Shown: one piece after another, positions 33,184 to 45,537 of the stretch
How positions within the stretch are numbered: the stretch's first letter is position 1
How the letters are laid out: every line of letters starts with the position of its first letter
Assembly (NCBI GenBank): GCA_021234155.1
Contig: JAJEKV010000003.1
Location: 15,546,386-15,610,385 of the forward strand
Direction of reading: 5' to 3'
Source: Isoetes taiwanensis
Taxonomy: Eukaryota; Streptophyta; Lycopodiopsida; Isoetales; Isoetaceae
Length of the DNA: 64,000 bases
The notes under the pieces: model-generated
Database searches by the model: none
The model's input: the letters and a program-made list of their open reading frames with translations, nothing else
Told to the model about the DNA's origin: nothing
Program-made: the position numbers and the translations under genes

Positions 33184-35300
33184 ATGTCTGTCCGTAATTT
33201 CACGCCAGAAGAACTCCTTTCTCAGACGGCATCTCGCTTGGAGCGCCATCAGCGTCGGGAAACTGTTCGCGACATGTATGGATCTGCTTATGACATAGAG
33301 GGAGGCCATCTTCGGTCTAGGGCTCAGTCCGCGCCACCCACCCCTCGTGTCCAGTCTCGTCCCAGTTCCCCGCCCCAAGCGTGCAAACATTGCTCACAAC
33401 CTCAGTCCCCTCATCACTATCAGGAGCCTTATCCGGCTCAACCTTCTCAACCGTACTTTCACACCCCTGAACATGCCTACATCCATCATTCTTCAGGCCA
33501 TACGCCTCTTCCTTCGCAACCATCATCTCCCCCGGGTGGGCACGGCTATCCACATGTCTCCTTTGCGCCTACCCAGGAATATCCTTTCCCTACGTTCCCC
33601 ACGGCTCTTCCTGTTTACAACCTTACAGATCTCAAAACCAATGCTCCGGCTACTTCAGTTTCTCAACCGCAGTCACCCCTTCATCAGGGTCCGTCAGGCA
33701 CAATGCCACATCCACCTCAACCTCAATATCCTCACTATCCTCGTTTCTGTCCCACCCAAACTTTCACATCTACCTTCCGGACTCGAACCGACTTATCCCA
33801 CCTTTGGCAACACGAAAGGCAAACCGTTAGACCAAAGTGCTCAGGCCCACATGGAAGAATTTGAGGCTCTAGCTGTCCTAAATGGTCACGCGCAACCTCA
33901 ACTGAAATTCCACATCTTTTCCACCACACTGCGTGGCTCTCCTCATCAATGGCTCATGTCCAACAAAAGCCATTGGAAACAAGATCGTCCGAAATGCGAC
34001 TTTGCTTTTCTCTCTCATTCACGGGACCACGGATGATGATCAACTTCATCTCAAGCAACTCAATGAACTTCAACAAGAGCCCACGTCTCCGCCGGGATTT
34101 TGCGGATCGACTTCACATTCGCTCGGTAAGCTCAAGGAGTACCCTACCCCAGAGCCAGATTTTGGTCTGGTTTCTCCAAGGACTTCCTCCCGCTATTCGA
34201 CTCATGATCCCGAATACTGCGTCCCAAAAACTTTGGAGCAAAAGCTATCGACCTTGTCAATCACTCCGGCCAATGTTTCCTCCCGTGGCTCTTCAAGAGC
34301 TCCCGCTCATTCCACCGTCATGGTTCCACAAACGGTACTGCTCGGCCTCAACACGCTAATCCACAAATAGCGATCAAATCACGGTGCCATATTTGCAAAT
34401 ATCAAGGCCATTTGGCCAATGAGTGCAACTCCACCAATGGCCCGCCTCATTGCAAGCGATGCAACATGTGCAATCATGCCACGGAAGAGTGCACTCGCAC
34501 TCATCCCACACCGCAAGCAACAAAATGGTTTATCAAGTGCAAACCACACCTCACCACAATCGCACTATCAGCAGCCACCTCTTCAGGTGCAGCCCACGCA
34601 ACTCTATCAGCAACAGGACCAGCCACGGGGATCCAACCAACGTCCTCCTTTTGATCCTTCTAAAGCTCAGTGTTATCACTGTCAAGAATGGGGTCATACC
34701 ACCACGGCGTGTCCTCAACTTCCACAAGTTCAGGTCCAGCTTCCTGGCACAAATCAGACCACATCGGTCCGCCTCACGGCTTACCAACTCTGGCTTGCTA
34801 ATGGCAAACAAGGCCCGCGACCAGTTCTTAAGAAGCCCCCAAGAGCGCCTCAGCAATCACGCTATCAACCAGCTCCAGCAAATCAACCTCAGCTGGATCA
34901 ACAAGCCCAAGAGGAAATTTTTCAGGCACTAAATCCTCCCGTACAGCCGTCAAATTGGGTTGGTCTAGTTGCACGCCAGACCAAGGCATCACGTCCCTTG
35001 ACTATTATTCAGAAGGACACGCAACCTGCCTTTGCAGTTGACACCATTCCTCATGAGGACGAAAAAAAGGTTCACTTTGCACCTGACTTGGAAAAGCTCA
35101 TGCCAAATGTCATGCCCAAAGTTCGCCAAAGCATTTTGAATCTCATGCAAGCTGCTGAAGGCCGCACATTGGCCAATGTTCATGCCACCACTAGAGCTCA
35201 ACAAAGACAAGATACACCTTCAACATCTCAACCTTCACGCTCTCAGACATATCCCAATATTGCAGCCGAGGTTGACTTACTCAAAAAGTTCTTTCCCCAC
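33184..35300 (+). pseudogene. gag of C with three zinc knuckles (frameshifted)
   Basis: The ATG is at 33184 (MSVRNFTPEELLSQTASRL). A long Pro/Gln/His-rich N-terminus follows, then a capsid-type segment (EFEALAVLNGHAQPQLKFHIF and VWFLQGLPPAIR) in shifting frames. Three CCHC knuckles are CHICKYQGHLANEC, CKRCNMCNHATEEC (34382-34500) and CYHCQEWGHTTTAC (near 34670-34712). At least three frameshifts separate the pieces. The protein would package element RNA. Confidence 0.78.
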
Positions 35301-38300
35301 CACGCACTCCCGCACCGGGGAACCAGCCGATCCTTTTTCTCATGTACCTCTCGAACTCCAAGAGGAGCTTGCCAAGATCAAAATTCCTTTAAGCTTGGCA
35401 ACCATTTTAAAACTCATCCCCTCTCAAGGACCAGTTACCACTCCCAACTGTTTTAGTTGGGGCTGTGGCTACCTCCACACCCACGGTCCATGCCACGGTG
35501 GGAAATCAGCAAGTCAACCATGTTCAAATAGATGGAGGTAGTGCAAATCAATCTCATCACGGATAAACTCCGCAAAACAAATGGGCATCACACAACTCTT
35601 TCGTGCCCCATATGACATCAAATTGGCTAATGGCCATATCACGAGACCTCAAGGCGTCACACCTATTCTTCACATCAACATAGGTGATCTCCGCTTTCCC
35701 ATGGAATTTGGAGTGTGGAAGTCGGGCGAAGATCCGGTGACTATGAAATGCTTTGTAGGCGCACCTTTTCTCCGCCCGGGCAAAGAGTATCCATTCTTGG
35801 GCCACGGACGGTTAGTCATCACCGATGGTCATCTCAATGCCACCATGGACTTGCAAACAAAGCGGGATCATTTCTCGGTGACAATGCGGAACCCTCTCTC
35901 GGATTAATCGATTAAGAAGAAGCTCGAATATTTATCAAGTTCAGGCTCCACCTGCGCGTCTGCCTCTATCATCCTACCCCGAATATGCTGATCCTTGGGG
36001 AGAAATGACTCTTGATCAGGACCAGGCTGTGGCTGCCTTGCTTGACCCCTACCTGGCTCCTTGCAATCGAATCCAACGCGTTGATCACTTTTCAGATCTT
36101 GACACTCCCCGCAACTCCCCGCTGATGTACACGCCATGGTGAAGCAACCACTGCTAGATGAAACTGAGCAACCTCTCTTTTTCACCACGCAAAGTGCCAC
36201 GCATCCGGTTATGCTCCAACCTCCTGCACACATTGTCCAGGATACTGAAGTCATACCCCATATTCAGACTCCCGAAGTCGAGATTGTGGATGTTGGCAAC
36301 AATCAACCTGTCCGCATTGCTGCAAACCTTCCGGCTCCTTATCGTAACAGGGCCGTCACGCTGTTCAAAAAATTCAAACACATTTTCGCCTGGAGTTACA
36401 AAGACCTTTCGGGCATCAACAAAAGCTTGGGGAACTCACCATTCCTACCAAATCGATGCACGACCCGGTGTAGCAACGACGATCATGTGCTCAACCCTAA
36501 TTACCGTGATCGCGTCAAGGCGGAAATTGACAAACTCCTTGCTGCAGGTTTGATCTATGAGGTCAAACATTCTGAATGGGTGAGCCCTATCGTCATTGCC
36601 CTTAAGCACAATGGTAAGATCCGCGTCTGTGTAGACTATCGGAAACTCAATCAGGCCACGGAGCGTGATCATTTTCCACTTTCCTTCACGACCAAGTTCG
36701 GAAGAAGTGGTGGACATGAGATGTACTCCTTTATGGATGGTTTTTACGGCTACAATCAGATCTCCATCAAAGAATCTGATCAACTCAAGACCACTTTCAC
36801 CACCCCGGGGTACTTTTTGCCTACAAGGTGGTTCCTTTTGGATTATCCAACTCTCCTTCAACATTTCAACGAATCATGCTCTCGGTTTTCATGATTTCAT
36901 GAAGGAAAATCCCTTCTTGCAAATTTTTCAAGATGACTTCTCGCGCCTCTGATTCCATGGCTGACCATTTGGATAAATTGGAACTCGTCTTCCGTAAATG
37001 TGATGAGTCCCATTAGTCTCAATCCCGAAATGCACCTTTTGCGCCACTTCGGTGTTCTCATTAGGCCATGTTGTCGAATGGCGGGAATCACCACCGATCC
37101 CGCCAAAATCGGGCCAGTGTGCTCAAAGCTCAAGCACCAGCCAATATCAAAGAGACACGCTCTTTCCTGGGAAAGGTCAATTATTACTCCACCTTCATAC
37201 CTGGACTGGCAGCCATTGCAGATCCCATTCATAAACTCACGGTGATCTTAATCCACCCGGGCTTGGAATTCCTGTGAAGGAAGTCGCTTTCCAACAAATG
37301 AAGCTTTTGCTTACTCGAGCACCGGTTCTTGTTCCTCCTCAATGGGACAAGCCCTTTCACGTTCATGTCGATGTCTCGGCGTTTGCTATTGGAGCTGTTC
37401 TTTCTCAAGAATATGATGCGCATTAATCGATAAACCAAATCGCTACGCCAGCTTAAAAACTCAATTCTGCTGAGCGCAACTATTCTGCCACGGAGCGTGA
37501 AGCTTTGGGTCTCATTTTCTGTGTCCAACGCTTCCGTCATTACCTTTTGGGCAGTCAAATCAAGTTCTTTGTGGACCACCAAGCACTTCTCTATTTGATC
37601 AACAAATCCACGCCCACGGGCCACATTGCTCGTTGGGTCCTTCTTCTCCAAGAATTTGCTCCTTTTGAAATCGTTCATAAGGCTGGCAAATCTCATGTTG
37701 TTCCGGATTATCTTTCACGCATCCACACGGATGATCCCGCAACAGGGGTCTCAGACGCCTTCCCTGATGCTCAACTCTTTTTAGTCACGGCAACACCACA
37801 TTGGTTTCATGATTTTCAGCAGTACCTCCTCACCGGTGCTCTTCCACCAGAAGATGAGACGCTCTCTCCTGCCAAGCGACAATCCCGTCGCCATCAATTT
37901 CTCCGAGAGGTCCGTGACTACACCATGGTTGCTGGACATCTCTACAAAAGGGTAAGGACACCATCCTTCGGACGCCGTGTTCTACCTCATGAAGTTCCGG
38001 ACATTGTTCGAGAAGCTCATCAAGGGCTCCGGTGGTGGTCATTTTCATGGTGACACCACGGCACGCCAAAATCCTTCTTGCCGTATTATTATTGGCCCAC
38101 GCTCTTTAGAGATGCTCACGCCACGCCAAGACGCGTGTGACGCTTGCCGGCCGGTGGGGCGCCCCACCGTGGCGACTCTTCCCTTGACGCCCGGTCGCCA
38201 CGCCACTTCCCTTCAGCAAATGGGGAATGGACTTTGTGGGACTAGCCGCTCTCCGAAAGTACCAAGGACCGAAGATATTGCTAAACTCAATGCCTTGTAC

Positions 38301-38400
38301 TTTCGGGCGTGTGAAAATTTCAGCACTCAAGTTCAAAATCTTTCAGCCCGGACGCTCAAGTCGCCTCCTTGACGCTCTCGCCTTTCTACACGTCTCCTCT
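35301..38400 (+). pseudogene. pol of C: protease, RT, RNase H, partial integrase
   Basis: Protease IDGGSANQ (near 35530). RT with VRIAANLPAPY, KIRVCVDYRKLNQA, YSFMDGFYGYNQISI and the catalytic box FQDDFS (near 36930). RNase H with SATEREALGLIF, FVDHQALLYLIN and VPDYLSRIH (near 37480-37730). Integrase zinc-binding His (HGDTTAR) and CDAC region near 38080-38150, then WGMDFVGLAAL with the first catalytic Asp (near 38225). After about 200 bp the rest of the integrase core is not found, so the catalytic triad is incomplete. Multiple frameshifts. Confidence 0.8.
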
Positions 38401-39960
38401 CACCACCTCTTTCAAGATCAGCTACGGAGGTGCGTAAACGTAAAATACTTTCGATGACGCGAGATTGCCGTGCTTCGCCTCAATACACCGGGAAATCTTC
38501 CTCCCGTGTCAATCCTTCTCGAAAACGGTCCGTGACCGATCCACGCCCCTACTCGAAAAGGAAAATCGGATCCGTGGATCTCAACAACAGCTGCAACAAG
38601 CTATTCGGTCTGGCGAGGAGGCTCAAGCAAAACTTGACGACGGTGCAATTCTCCAAAGAATGCCGGTTGACTTCCCCGCTGCCCCTCCCCGCTATCATGA
38701 TTATGTGGTTGCTCGACGCCACCTCTTCCTTTCAAAGTGGCACGCTTGTGATGGCCCCTGTGGATATCCCAATCGGTGCTGATTTTTTCTCGGTTTGGCC
38801 GAACTCTCCATTGAAGACAAAGGGTTGTCTTTGTGCCCTTGTTGTCTTTGATCTCATACACCGTGTCTGCGATCCGGACTTTCTCACTTTCCGGCGTGGT
38901 TCAGCCCATGGCTTATATCTTTCATGATTTCTATCTGGGTGATACACGGGAAAACTTTGGCAATGGGCCATGCCCGACTTTTCGAGGGTGACCCCACCTA
39001 GCGCAATGGGTGCTTCGGGATAACAATCCATATCTTGCGGATCCCCGCTTTCCGGACCCAAACTTTTCATCGGGAGTACATGCCTGAAGCTTGCCAATCA
39101 TTTATCTCTCGGCAAGCGAAGCCCATTTACAACAAATTAGGAAGTATCTAGGACATCCCGAAGATCTTCCCTATGCACAAGTCTATATCAAAGACCTCAT
39201 TGGTTACAATCGATTCTGAGGCTACGTTGGATAGCAAAGGCGGTCCCCGCGGGATGGGATAGCCCTCTGTCAACTCTCGGCTCTGCTTCTCTTTGGGATG
39301 GGCGGTGTCGCACTTGATCCGATCTTGTCGATCAATTCGGGGAGATCCTTCGGCAACCGCCCACGGGCATGGTTCCTTCTCCCTATGCTTCCACGGGCGT
39401 ACCTCCACGTCCCGTGTTCCCGACTTGATTGGCGCTTTCCTTTTTGGACCAAGGTCATGGATGGTCATGCGGGCTGGACACCACCTCGGATCTCGGCCGG
39501 ATCTCCGGTGGGATCCACGTTTTGTTCGCCGATCACATTGGGAAGAAGGTGCTACTCTGGACAACACCACCAATTGGATCTACATTGCTAATGAGCGTGG
39601 TTGGCAACAGCCCGCGGATGCGCTTCATGGTCTCAACACCTTCTTGCGAGCGCCTCCACCTCACCTGATCCTTACATCCATCTTCAAGCAGGATTTTGCG
39701 CTGCCCTCAAATGCATTTTGCTAAGCTCCTTAAATCGGCAGCGTCCCATTTTTCACTGCAATCCAAATGCGAGCGTCAGTGCCTTTGGCCTTCAGACCTG
39801 TCTCCTCATGGAGTGTCAGTACATTTCTTGAGCGCATGCGCCGCACTTGAAGACATGGTACGCTCGTTTTTCTTATTGATGCTGATCCTCGCCCTTGGCC
39901 AAAACACACCTCAAGCTCTTCAATCACGCCAAGATCTCATCAGCCCGGTACCATAATGGT
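38401..39960 (+). pseudogene. Unidentified coding region after integrase in C
   Basis: I do not recognise this. One frame (shared by 38465-38782 and 39293-39724) stays largely readable over about 1.4 kb with scattered stops. It shows QQQLQQAIRSGEEAQAKLDD, a coiled-coil-like start, and later TTNWIYIANERGWQQPADAL. No signal peptide or membrane span typical of an envelope protein is apparent. It occupies the envelope position of some plant gypsy elements. It may be a captured host fragment, a diverged element gene, or a scrambled integrase end. Confidence 0.4.
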
Positions 39961-40050
39961 GCCCGTCCTCACTCCGTGAGGATCACTTTCAGGCCCGATG
40001 GCTTCCGCCCTCCAAACGCTTCCTCCTTTTCTTCACTCACGGTGTCGTTT

Positions 40051-40061
40051 TGGTGGGGGAG
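40051..40061 (+). other. Polypurine tract of C
   Basis: TGGTGGGGGAG lies immediately before the 3' LTR start at 40062. Confidence 0.8.
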
Positions 40062-40646
40062 TGTTAGTCCCATGCCTCCCGGTACAGGACTATTCATGCA
40101 TACGTCGAACCAGGTCAAGCTCAAAGATCCTCGGTCAACCCGCGGTCGACATCCAAGCCTCCGCAGAAGACTAAGCAAAGAAAGCCCCACGCAAATCAAA
40201 GCCTTTGGCACAACAAGAGGCGCCGCTCGGACAAGTGACGACCCGTCACCGCCAGCGTCGATGTCGGCGTGATTCTAGGCACTTCAAGAGGCACCGCCAA
40301 CATTCCTCAAATCAGGCCTCCTTCCGTGAGTCGGCACGAGATCGGTCGAGTGTCTATATTGGGCCCAAGGCCATTGTACTATATATATGAGTAGAGTTAG
40401 CTCATAAGTTTTTAGATGAGTTTTGAGTCTTGTCTCCTTTCAGTTTTCTCTCTATTGCGAGAGCTCATGTATTTTCATCATTGATATCAAGGAAGCTTAT
40501 CATCTTTCTCTCATTTGTTCTGTTCTCTTCTTTTTCTTCTCTTTCAGCAAATCCCGCGTGACATAGTCCCCCGGACTCTCCTGTTAGATCCACGGGTCCT
40601 CACAGAGGGCTGTCTTCCAGGAGTTCCCGAACCCAGACCCCAAACA
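40062..40646 (+). repeat. 3' LTR of C
   Basis: 585 bp, TGTTAG...CCCCAAACA, uninterrupted. It differs from the 5' LTR at many CAG sites (read as CGG or CGA here). TATA word CTATATATATGAG near 40380. Confidence 0.93.
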
Positions 40647-40651
40647 GAGAT

Positions 40652-43600
40652 GACCTTGCCGTCCCATTGCTCCATAAACTGTGGATACTGTTTTTCCAGA
40701 TCTCTTTTAAGTACCCATGTCGCGTCTTCCACCGGCAAGTGTCTCCACTTGACCAAGTATTGGAGGAACTCCGTTCTCCTTGTTTTCTTGAATGCTTTAT
40801 CAAGAATTAGCTCTGGAACTATTTCTAACTGCTCTTCCGTCATTTCCAACATCGTTGTAGTGTCCCGGACTTCATCTGGGTTGGGAGTGTGCTTCTTCAG
40901 CAAACTCACGTGGAAGACTTTGTGGATCTTTAAGTGTGCTGGCAAGTCTAACTTGTAGGATTGGTTACCCACTCTTTGGACTATTCTGAATGGTCCAGCC
41001 CACCTTGGAGCAAGCTTCTTGCAATTTTCGATGCGAAGCTTCGCTTGCTTTACCTTGATCTTGAGCCATACATCCTCTCCAACTTGGAATTCTCTGACTG
41101 TCCGATGTTTGTCGGCAATGCTCTTCTGCCGACTCCTTGCTGCTAGAAGGTACCCTCGAACTTCTTCCACAAGCTGCTGCATGTCGCTCAACATTTGCTG
41201 CGAAACTTCCACTTTTGACACGGGATTGTGCCAAGTGTCTGGAGTTAGGCATTGGTAGCCGTAGTTGATCATGAACGGCGACATTTGGGATGATTCCTGC
41301 TTGATGCTATTGTATGCAAACTCCACCAAGTGAATAAATTCCTCCCACATACCTTGCTTGTTCCAGACGTAGTTTCGGAGCATGTCTTCTAATATTCTGT
41401 TGACACGCTTCGTTTGCCCATCCGTCTGTGGATGATAGGCGGTGCTCATGGATAGCTTCGTTCCAATCGTTATGAAGAGATCCTGCCAGAAGGCACTGAT
41501 GAACTTCGGATCTCGGTCGGAGATGATTTCCCTTGGCATGCCATGGAGTCTGAAAATCTCTTTGGTGAAGAGCTTTGCCGTATCCATAGCTGTGTCCGTG
41601 GTCCTGCAAGGCACGAAATGGGTCATCTTCGACAACTTGTCGACTACGACCATCAAGGCATCCTTACCTCTTACTGTTCTTGGCAGTCCTGTTATAAAGT
41701 CCATGCTGACGACCTCCCACTTAGCGTTTGGCACCGCTAATGGTTCCAATGCCCCTGGTATTCGAAGTTGTTCTGCCTTCGTTTGCTGGCATAGCTGACA
41801 CTCCTTGATGTAGCGGGCTATCTGCTTCTTCATTCCCGGCTAATAGTAGCTGCTACGCACTTTGAAGTATGTCTTCATGAATCCTGCGTGGCCAGCTATT
41901 GGGCTGTTGTGGGTGTCGTGGAGGATCAACTTCCTTACTCCAGATGATTCTGGCACGCACAACTTGTTCTTATGGTATAGGAGGTTACCTTCCTTCTTAA
42001 AATTTTTGAAGGTTTCCCTCTCCTTATCTGTTCTTGCTTCCTTGCACAAGCTTGCCCATACTTCCTTGAAGTCCACATCTGTTGGCAAGGTTTCTTCTAT
42101 CTTTTTCCCGAAATCGCTGAAGAGCGTCGAGATTGCGTTGCAGTGCACTCTGGTTGTCAGTGGATGCCTTGAAAGCGCATCTGCTACCACATTAAGCTTC
42201 CCGGGTTTGTAGACTATCTCAAAGTCGTACTCCTCGAGAAATTCCATCCACCTTCTCTGCCTCAGATTGAGATGTGGTTGCGTGAATACGTACTGGAGAC
42301 TCTGGTGATCAGTGTCCAGCTGGAACTTCCTCCCTAAGAGGTAATGCCTCCAGATTCTCAACGCCCTGACAACTGCTAGCAGCTCTTGATCATGCGTCGG
42401 GTAACGCGTTTCGGCGTCGTTCATTTTCCTTGAGTCGTACGCTATTACCCGCTCTTCTTGCATCAGCACTGCACCTGTGGCTATCTTGCTTGCGTCCGTC
42501 GCCACTAACTTGTCCTTTTCCGGGTCTGGCAGGGTCAAGACGGGGGCGGTTGTCAAAGCTTCCTTCAACAACTCAAATCCTGCTTGGGCTTTCTTGAGCC
42601 AATGGTCTGCCCAATTTTTTACTTTCTCCGCCTTTGTCAAGTCTGTCAGTGGGGCTGCTATCTTTGCGAAGTTCTTCACGAACTTCCTGTAATACCCTGC
42701 TAGGCCAAGGAAACTTCTGACCTCATGGACGTTCTTTGGTGCCGGCCATTGGATTACTGCTTCAATCTTGGCGGGGTCTGTCGAGATTCCTTCTGCTGAA
42801 ATCACATGACCGAGGTATTCCACCTTCTCTGTTGCGAAGTGACACTTCGACAACTTGGCATACAACTGATGCCTCCTTAACTTCTCGAGCACCTTTCTGA
42901 CGTGCTGAGCATGCTCTTCAATGGATTTACTGTACACCAGAATATCGTCGAATAATACTATCACAAAGGTGTCCAAGTATTCCCTGAAGATGTCATTCAT
43001 GAGTCTCATGAACGTAGCTGGGGCGTTGGATAGCCCAAATGGCATTCTGGGTCCTGAAAGCCGTTTTGTGGATGTCCTCTTCTTTTATTCTGATCTGGTG
43101 ATAACCTGACCTTAGGTCGATCTTGGAGAAGACCTTTGCCCCTTGGAGCTGATCCATCAAGTCGTCTGATCTGGGGAGTGCGTACTTGTTCTTGATGGTG
43201 TGTTTGTTCAATTGTCTGTAATCTATGCACATCCTCAAGCTTCCATCCTTCTTCTTGACAAAGAGGATGGGTGCCCCAAATGGTGAGACGCTCGGCCTGA
43301 TAAAGCCCAGATCGAGCAATTCTTGTAACTGCTTCTTTAGCTCCGTAAGTTCATGTGTGGTCATTCTATATGGGGCCTTACTCGTCGGTTTGGTCCCTGG
43401 TTCGAGTGCTATCTCACACTCTACTCCCCTGTAAGGAGGAAGCTTCTCGATCTCATCTGGAAAGAGATCGTGGAACTCCGTGATCAAGTTGGCGATTGGC
43501 TTGGGCAACTTGCTGAGCACTTTGTCTTCTTTGCTTCCCTCCGACTCAGGTTCCTCAATTTCGAGTTTGAAGATGTATGCTACCTGCTCGCTCTTTATGG

Positions 43601-44049
43601 ATTTGAGCAGCTTCTTAACAGCCATACACTGCATGATGGAAGTAATTTCTTTACCTGTGATCTCAATGGCTTTGTCGTCGGGCGTTGGGAAGGTCACCTT
43701 CCGCTTTCCACAATCAATGATGGCCCCTGCTGGTCCAAGGTACTCCATTCTCACGATCAAGTCATACTTGCCAATGCCCATTACTTTTGCCCCCATCTGG
43801 ATATTAATCCCTGGCAAGTTGATGTCGAAGTTGATCCTTTTCCCAGCTGTATGTCTTACTGCTCCACTTGCCAAGATTACGGGTCTTGGTTTGGACTTTA
43901 GGGGTTTCAATTTCAACATTTCAACCATCCTCGGGGATGCGAAGTTATGGCTACTTCAGGAGTCTATCAAGACTATGAAGGACTTGGCCTTTGCCTTCCC
44001 TACTGTGGTGATTACCTTATCTTTGGTCTCGCACGTTTCGTATCTATAG
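40652..44049 (-). pseudogene. pol of A2: protease, RT, RNase H, integrase, chromodomain (few lesions)
   Basis: Same domains as A1. Protease: IDS-stop-SSHNF near 43955. [14 protein letters not shown] and [11 protein letters not shown]. RNase [10 protein letters not shown] and the linker [11 protein letters not shown]. Integrase: HHCC, MDFITGLP and SDRDPKF. Chromodomain: FLQYLVKWRHLP and ATWVL. Lesions: a stop at the protease Gly, a 23-bp deletion in RT before MPFGLSNAP (near 43045), a Trp-to-stop at SYYWPGM (41834-41839), and Lys in DGQTKRVNR where A1 keeps the third catalytic Glu. Element C (TSD gagat) cuts the last codons after GKVIS. The chromodomain itself is complete. Confidence 0.92.
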
Positions 44050-45389
44050 CGGCCAAGATGTGGCACTCACCACAATGTAATCGCGTGCCTCCCTCGCCCT
44101 GGTCCTCGTCGTGGTGTCCCATCTGCCCAATTCTGCCCGATCTTGAGCTCATAACAAATGGGCAGTTCGCCGTTCGGTGGCCCGGCTAGAAACATCTAAA
44201 GCAGAGCTGCTTCTCTATGCATTCCTGCCTTTTCTCCTTAGGCATCGCCTGTAAGAAGGACCGTACTGCTTTCGAGTAGTTGGACCCTTCCTGTTTGTCC
44301 TTGAAGGACACCTACTTTCTTTCCTGCTGTTTCTCCTGGTTGCTATTGTATGGGGACATTGCTGGGCTTGGGCTGCTGCCCTAGGATTGTAGCTCCTGTT
44401 GCTTTGCCTCTATCACGATAGTAAGGCTGCCTGCGATGCTTATTTGTTACGCGGCCCGGATCCTTGCAAACTAATTGCTTTGGATTCTGCTTCCGATACT
44501 GTTTTAGGGTCTATTGCCCTTACGAGATTCCGGATTTCCTCGTTCAGTCCTTCTATGTAGCTTTCCACTGCGTGTTTCTCGCTCAGCTTAGGCACATACA
44601 ATCTTAGTCTCATGAATTCTTGATTGTACTTACGCCTTTGTCTTGTAACCTGCGCAATGCACCAGAGCTGGCGCATCATATTCGACTTGTGTTCACGAGG
44701 GAACATAGTGGTTCTTAAAGCTTTTGAGAACTTCTTAAATCAGCATCGTCTCGCTCAATCCATGGGCCTTGGCATAGCCCTTCCACCCGGATCGTGCGCG
44801 ACCCCTTCGGGTTAGTTGCCGCCACCACCCTTTTGTCCTTATCCTTCATTCCGTAGGCATTGCCATACTCGCTCATTTCGTCGAGCCATGCCTCTGCCTC
44901 TAAACCGGATCTGTTCTCGCCCGAGAACTGTTCGAGTTTCCGGACTTTCCATACATTGCCCAGTGCTGAGTCCACCTTCTTCTGGTAGTCCAGGGCCTTA
45001 GTGTCCTTCTGTTTGTTGTCTCTACGGTCCGGCGCCTGCTCGGCCTCTTTCTCGGATTCGGAATCTGAGGTCGAGCTTGAGTCGGAGGTCTCTGTGCTAG
45101 GGGACCTCCTTCTCTTATTCCTCCTCTTGTCTTTCCCCGACTTTCGGGGTGTCGTTTGTGGCCCGGATGATGCTTGGGCTGCTAATAGGGCCTTTATCTG
45201 GTCTAGCTCTGTTCGCATCTGCGACATCTCCTCTTTTGGGGTTAGGGGACCATATCCTTCGAACAGGTTCCTTTGAAGGGGTTGTCTGTCAGGAGTTTCT
45301 TCCTCTCTGTTGGGCCTCCTATTTTGTTCGACCGTTCGTTGTTCTCTATCTGCACACACAGTTGGTTATGGCTGTACGGTTAGTTTTAT
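44050..45389 (-). pseudogene. gag of A2 (start codon lost)
   Basis: It is homologous to A1 gag, but the start ATG has become ATA (45387-45389). The open frame is uninterrupted from ADREQRTVEQN through the basic KRRNKRRRSPS patch and LEAEAWLDEMSEYGN. Frameshifts follow in the capsid part near 44715-44820. The CCHC knuckle (about 44170-44210) keeps all ligands, CFRCF..PGHRTANC, with a stop inside. Confidence 0.82.
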
Positions 45390-45537
45390 TTGTTCTCTTG
45401 CATTATATGTGATGTTGGTATAGTTGTGGAACAAAATTACATCAACAAAACATTTAAAGTGCAAAAAGAAGTTATATTCATATATAATATAATATAATAT
45501 GTTAATACAAAAAGGCTTCCGGGATCAAGATTCCTAA

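Larger units (their letters stand above)
30142..40646 (+). mobile_element. Element C: Ty3/gypsy element with post-integrase ORF
   Basis: A plus-strand LTR element with TGTTAG...CAAACA ends and LTRs of about 585 bp (30142-30718 plus 33128-33136, and 40062-40646). It has a perfect gagat duplication (30137-30141, 40647-40651). It carries gag with three zinc knuckles, protease, RT, RNase H, a truncated integrase and an unrecognised third coding region. It inserted next to the chromodomain end of A2 and carries D in its 5' LTR. Frameshifts are frequent, possibly partly sequence errors. Confidence 0.93.

Noticed and set aside
38401-39960. Envelope gene in C
   Set aside because: No signal peptide, fusion peptide or membrane span could be seen. 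Only the position would suggest it.
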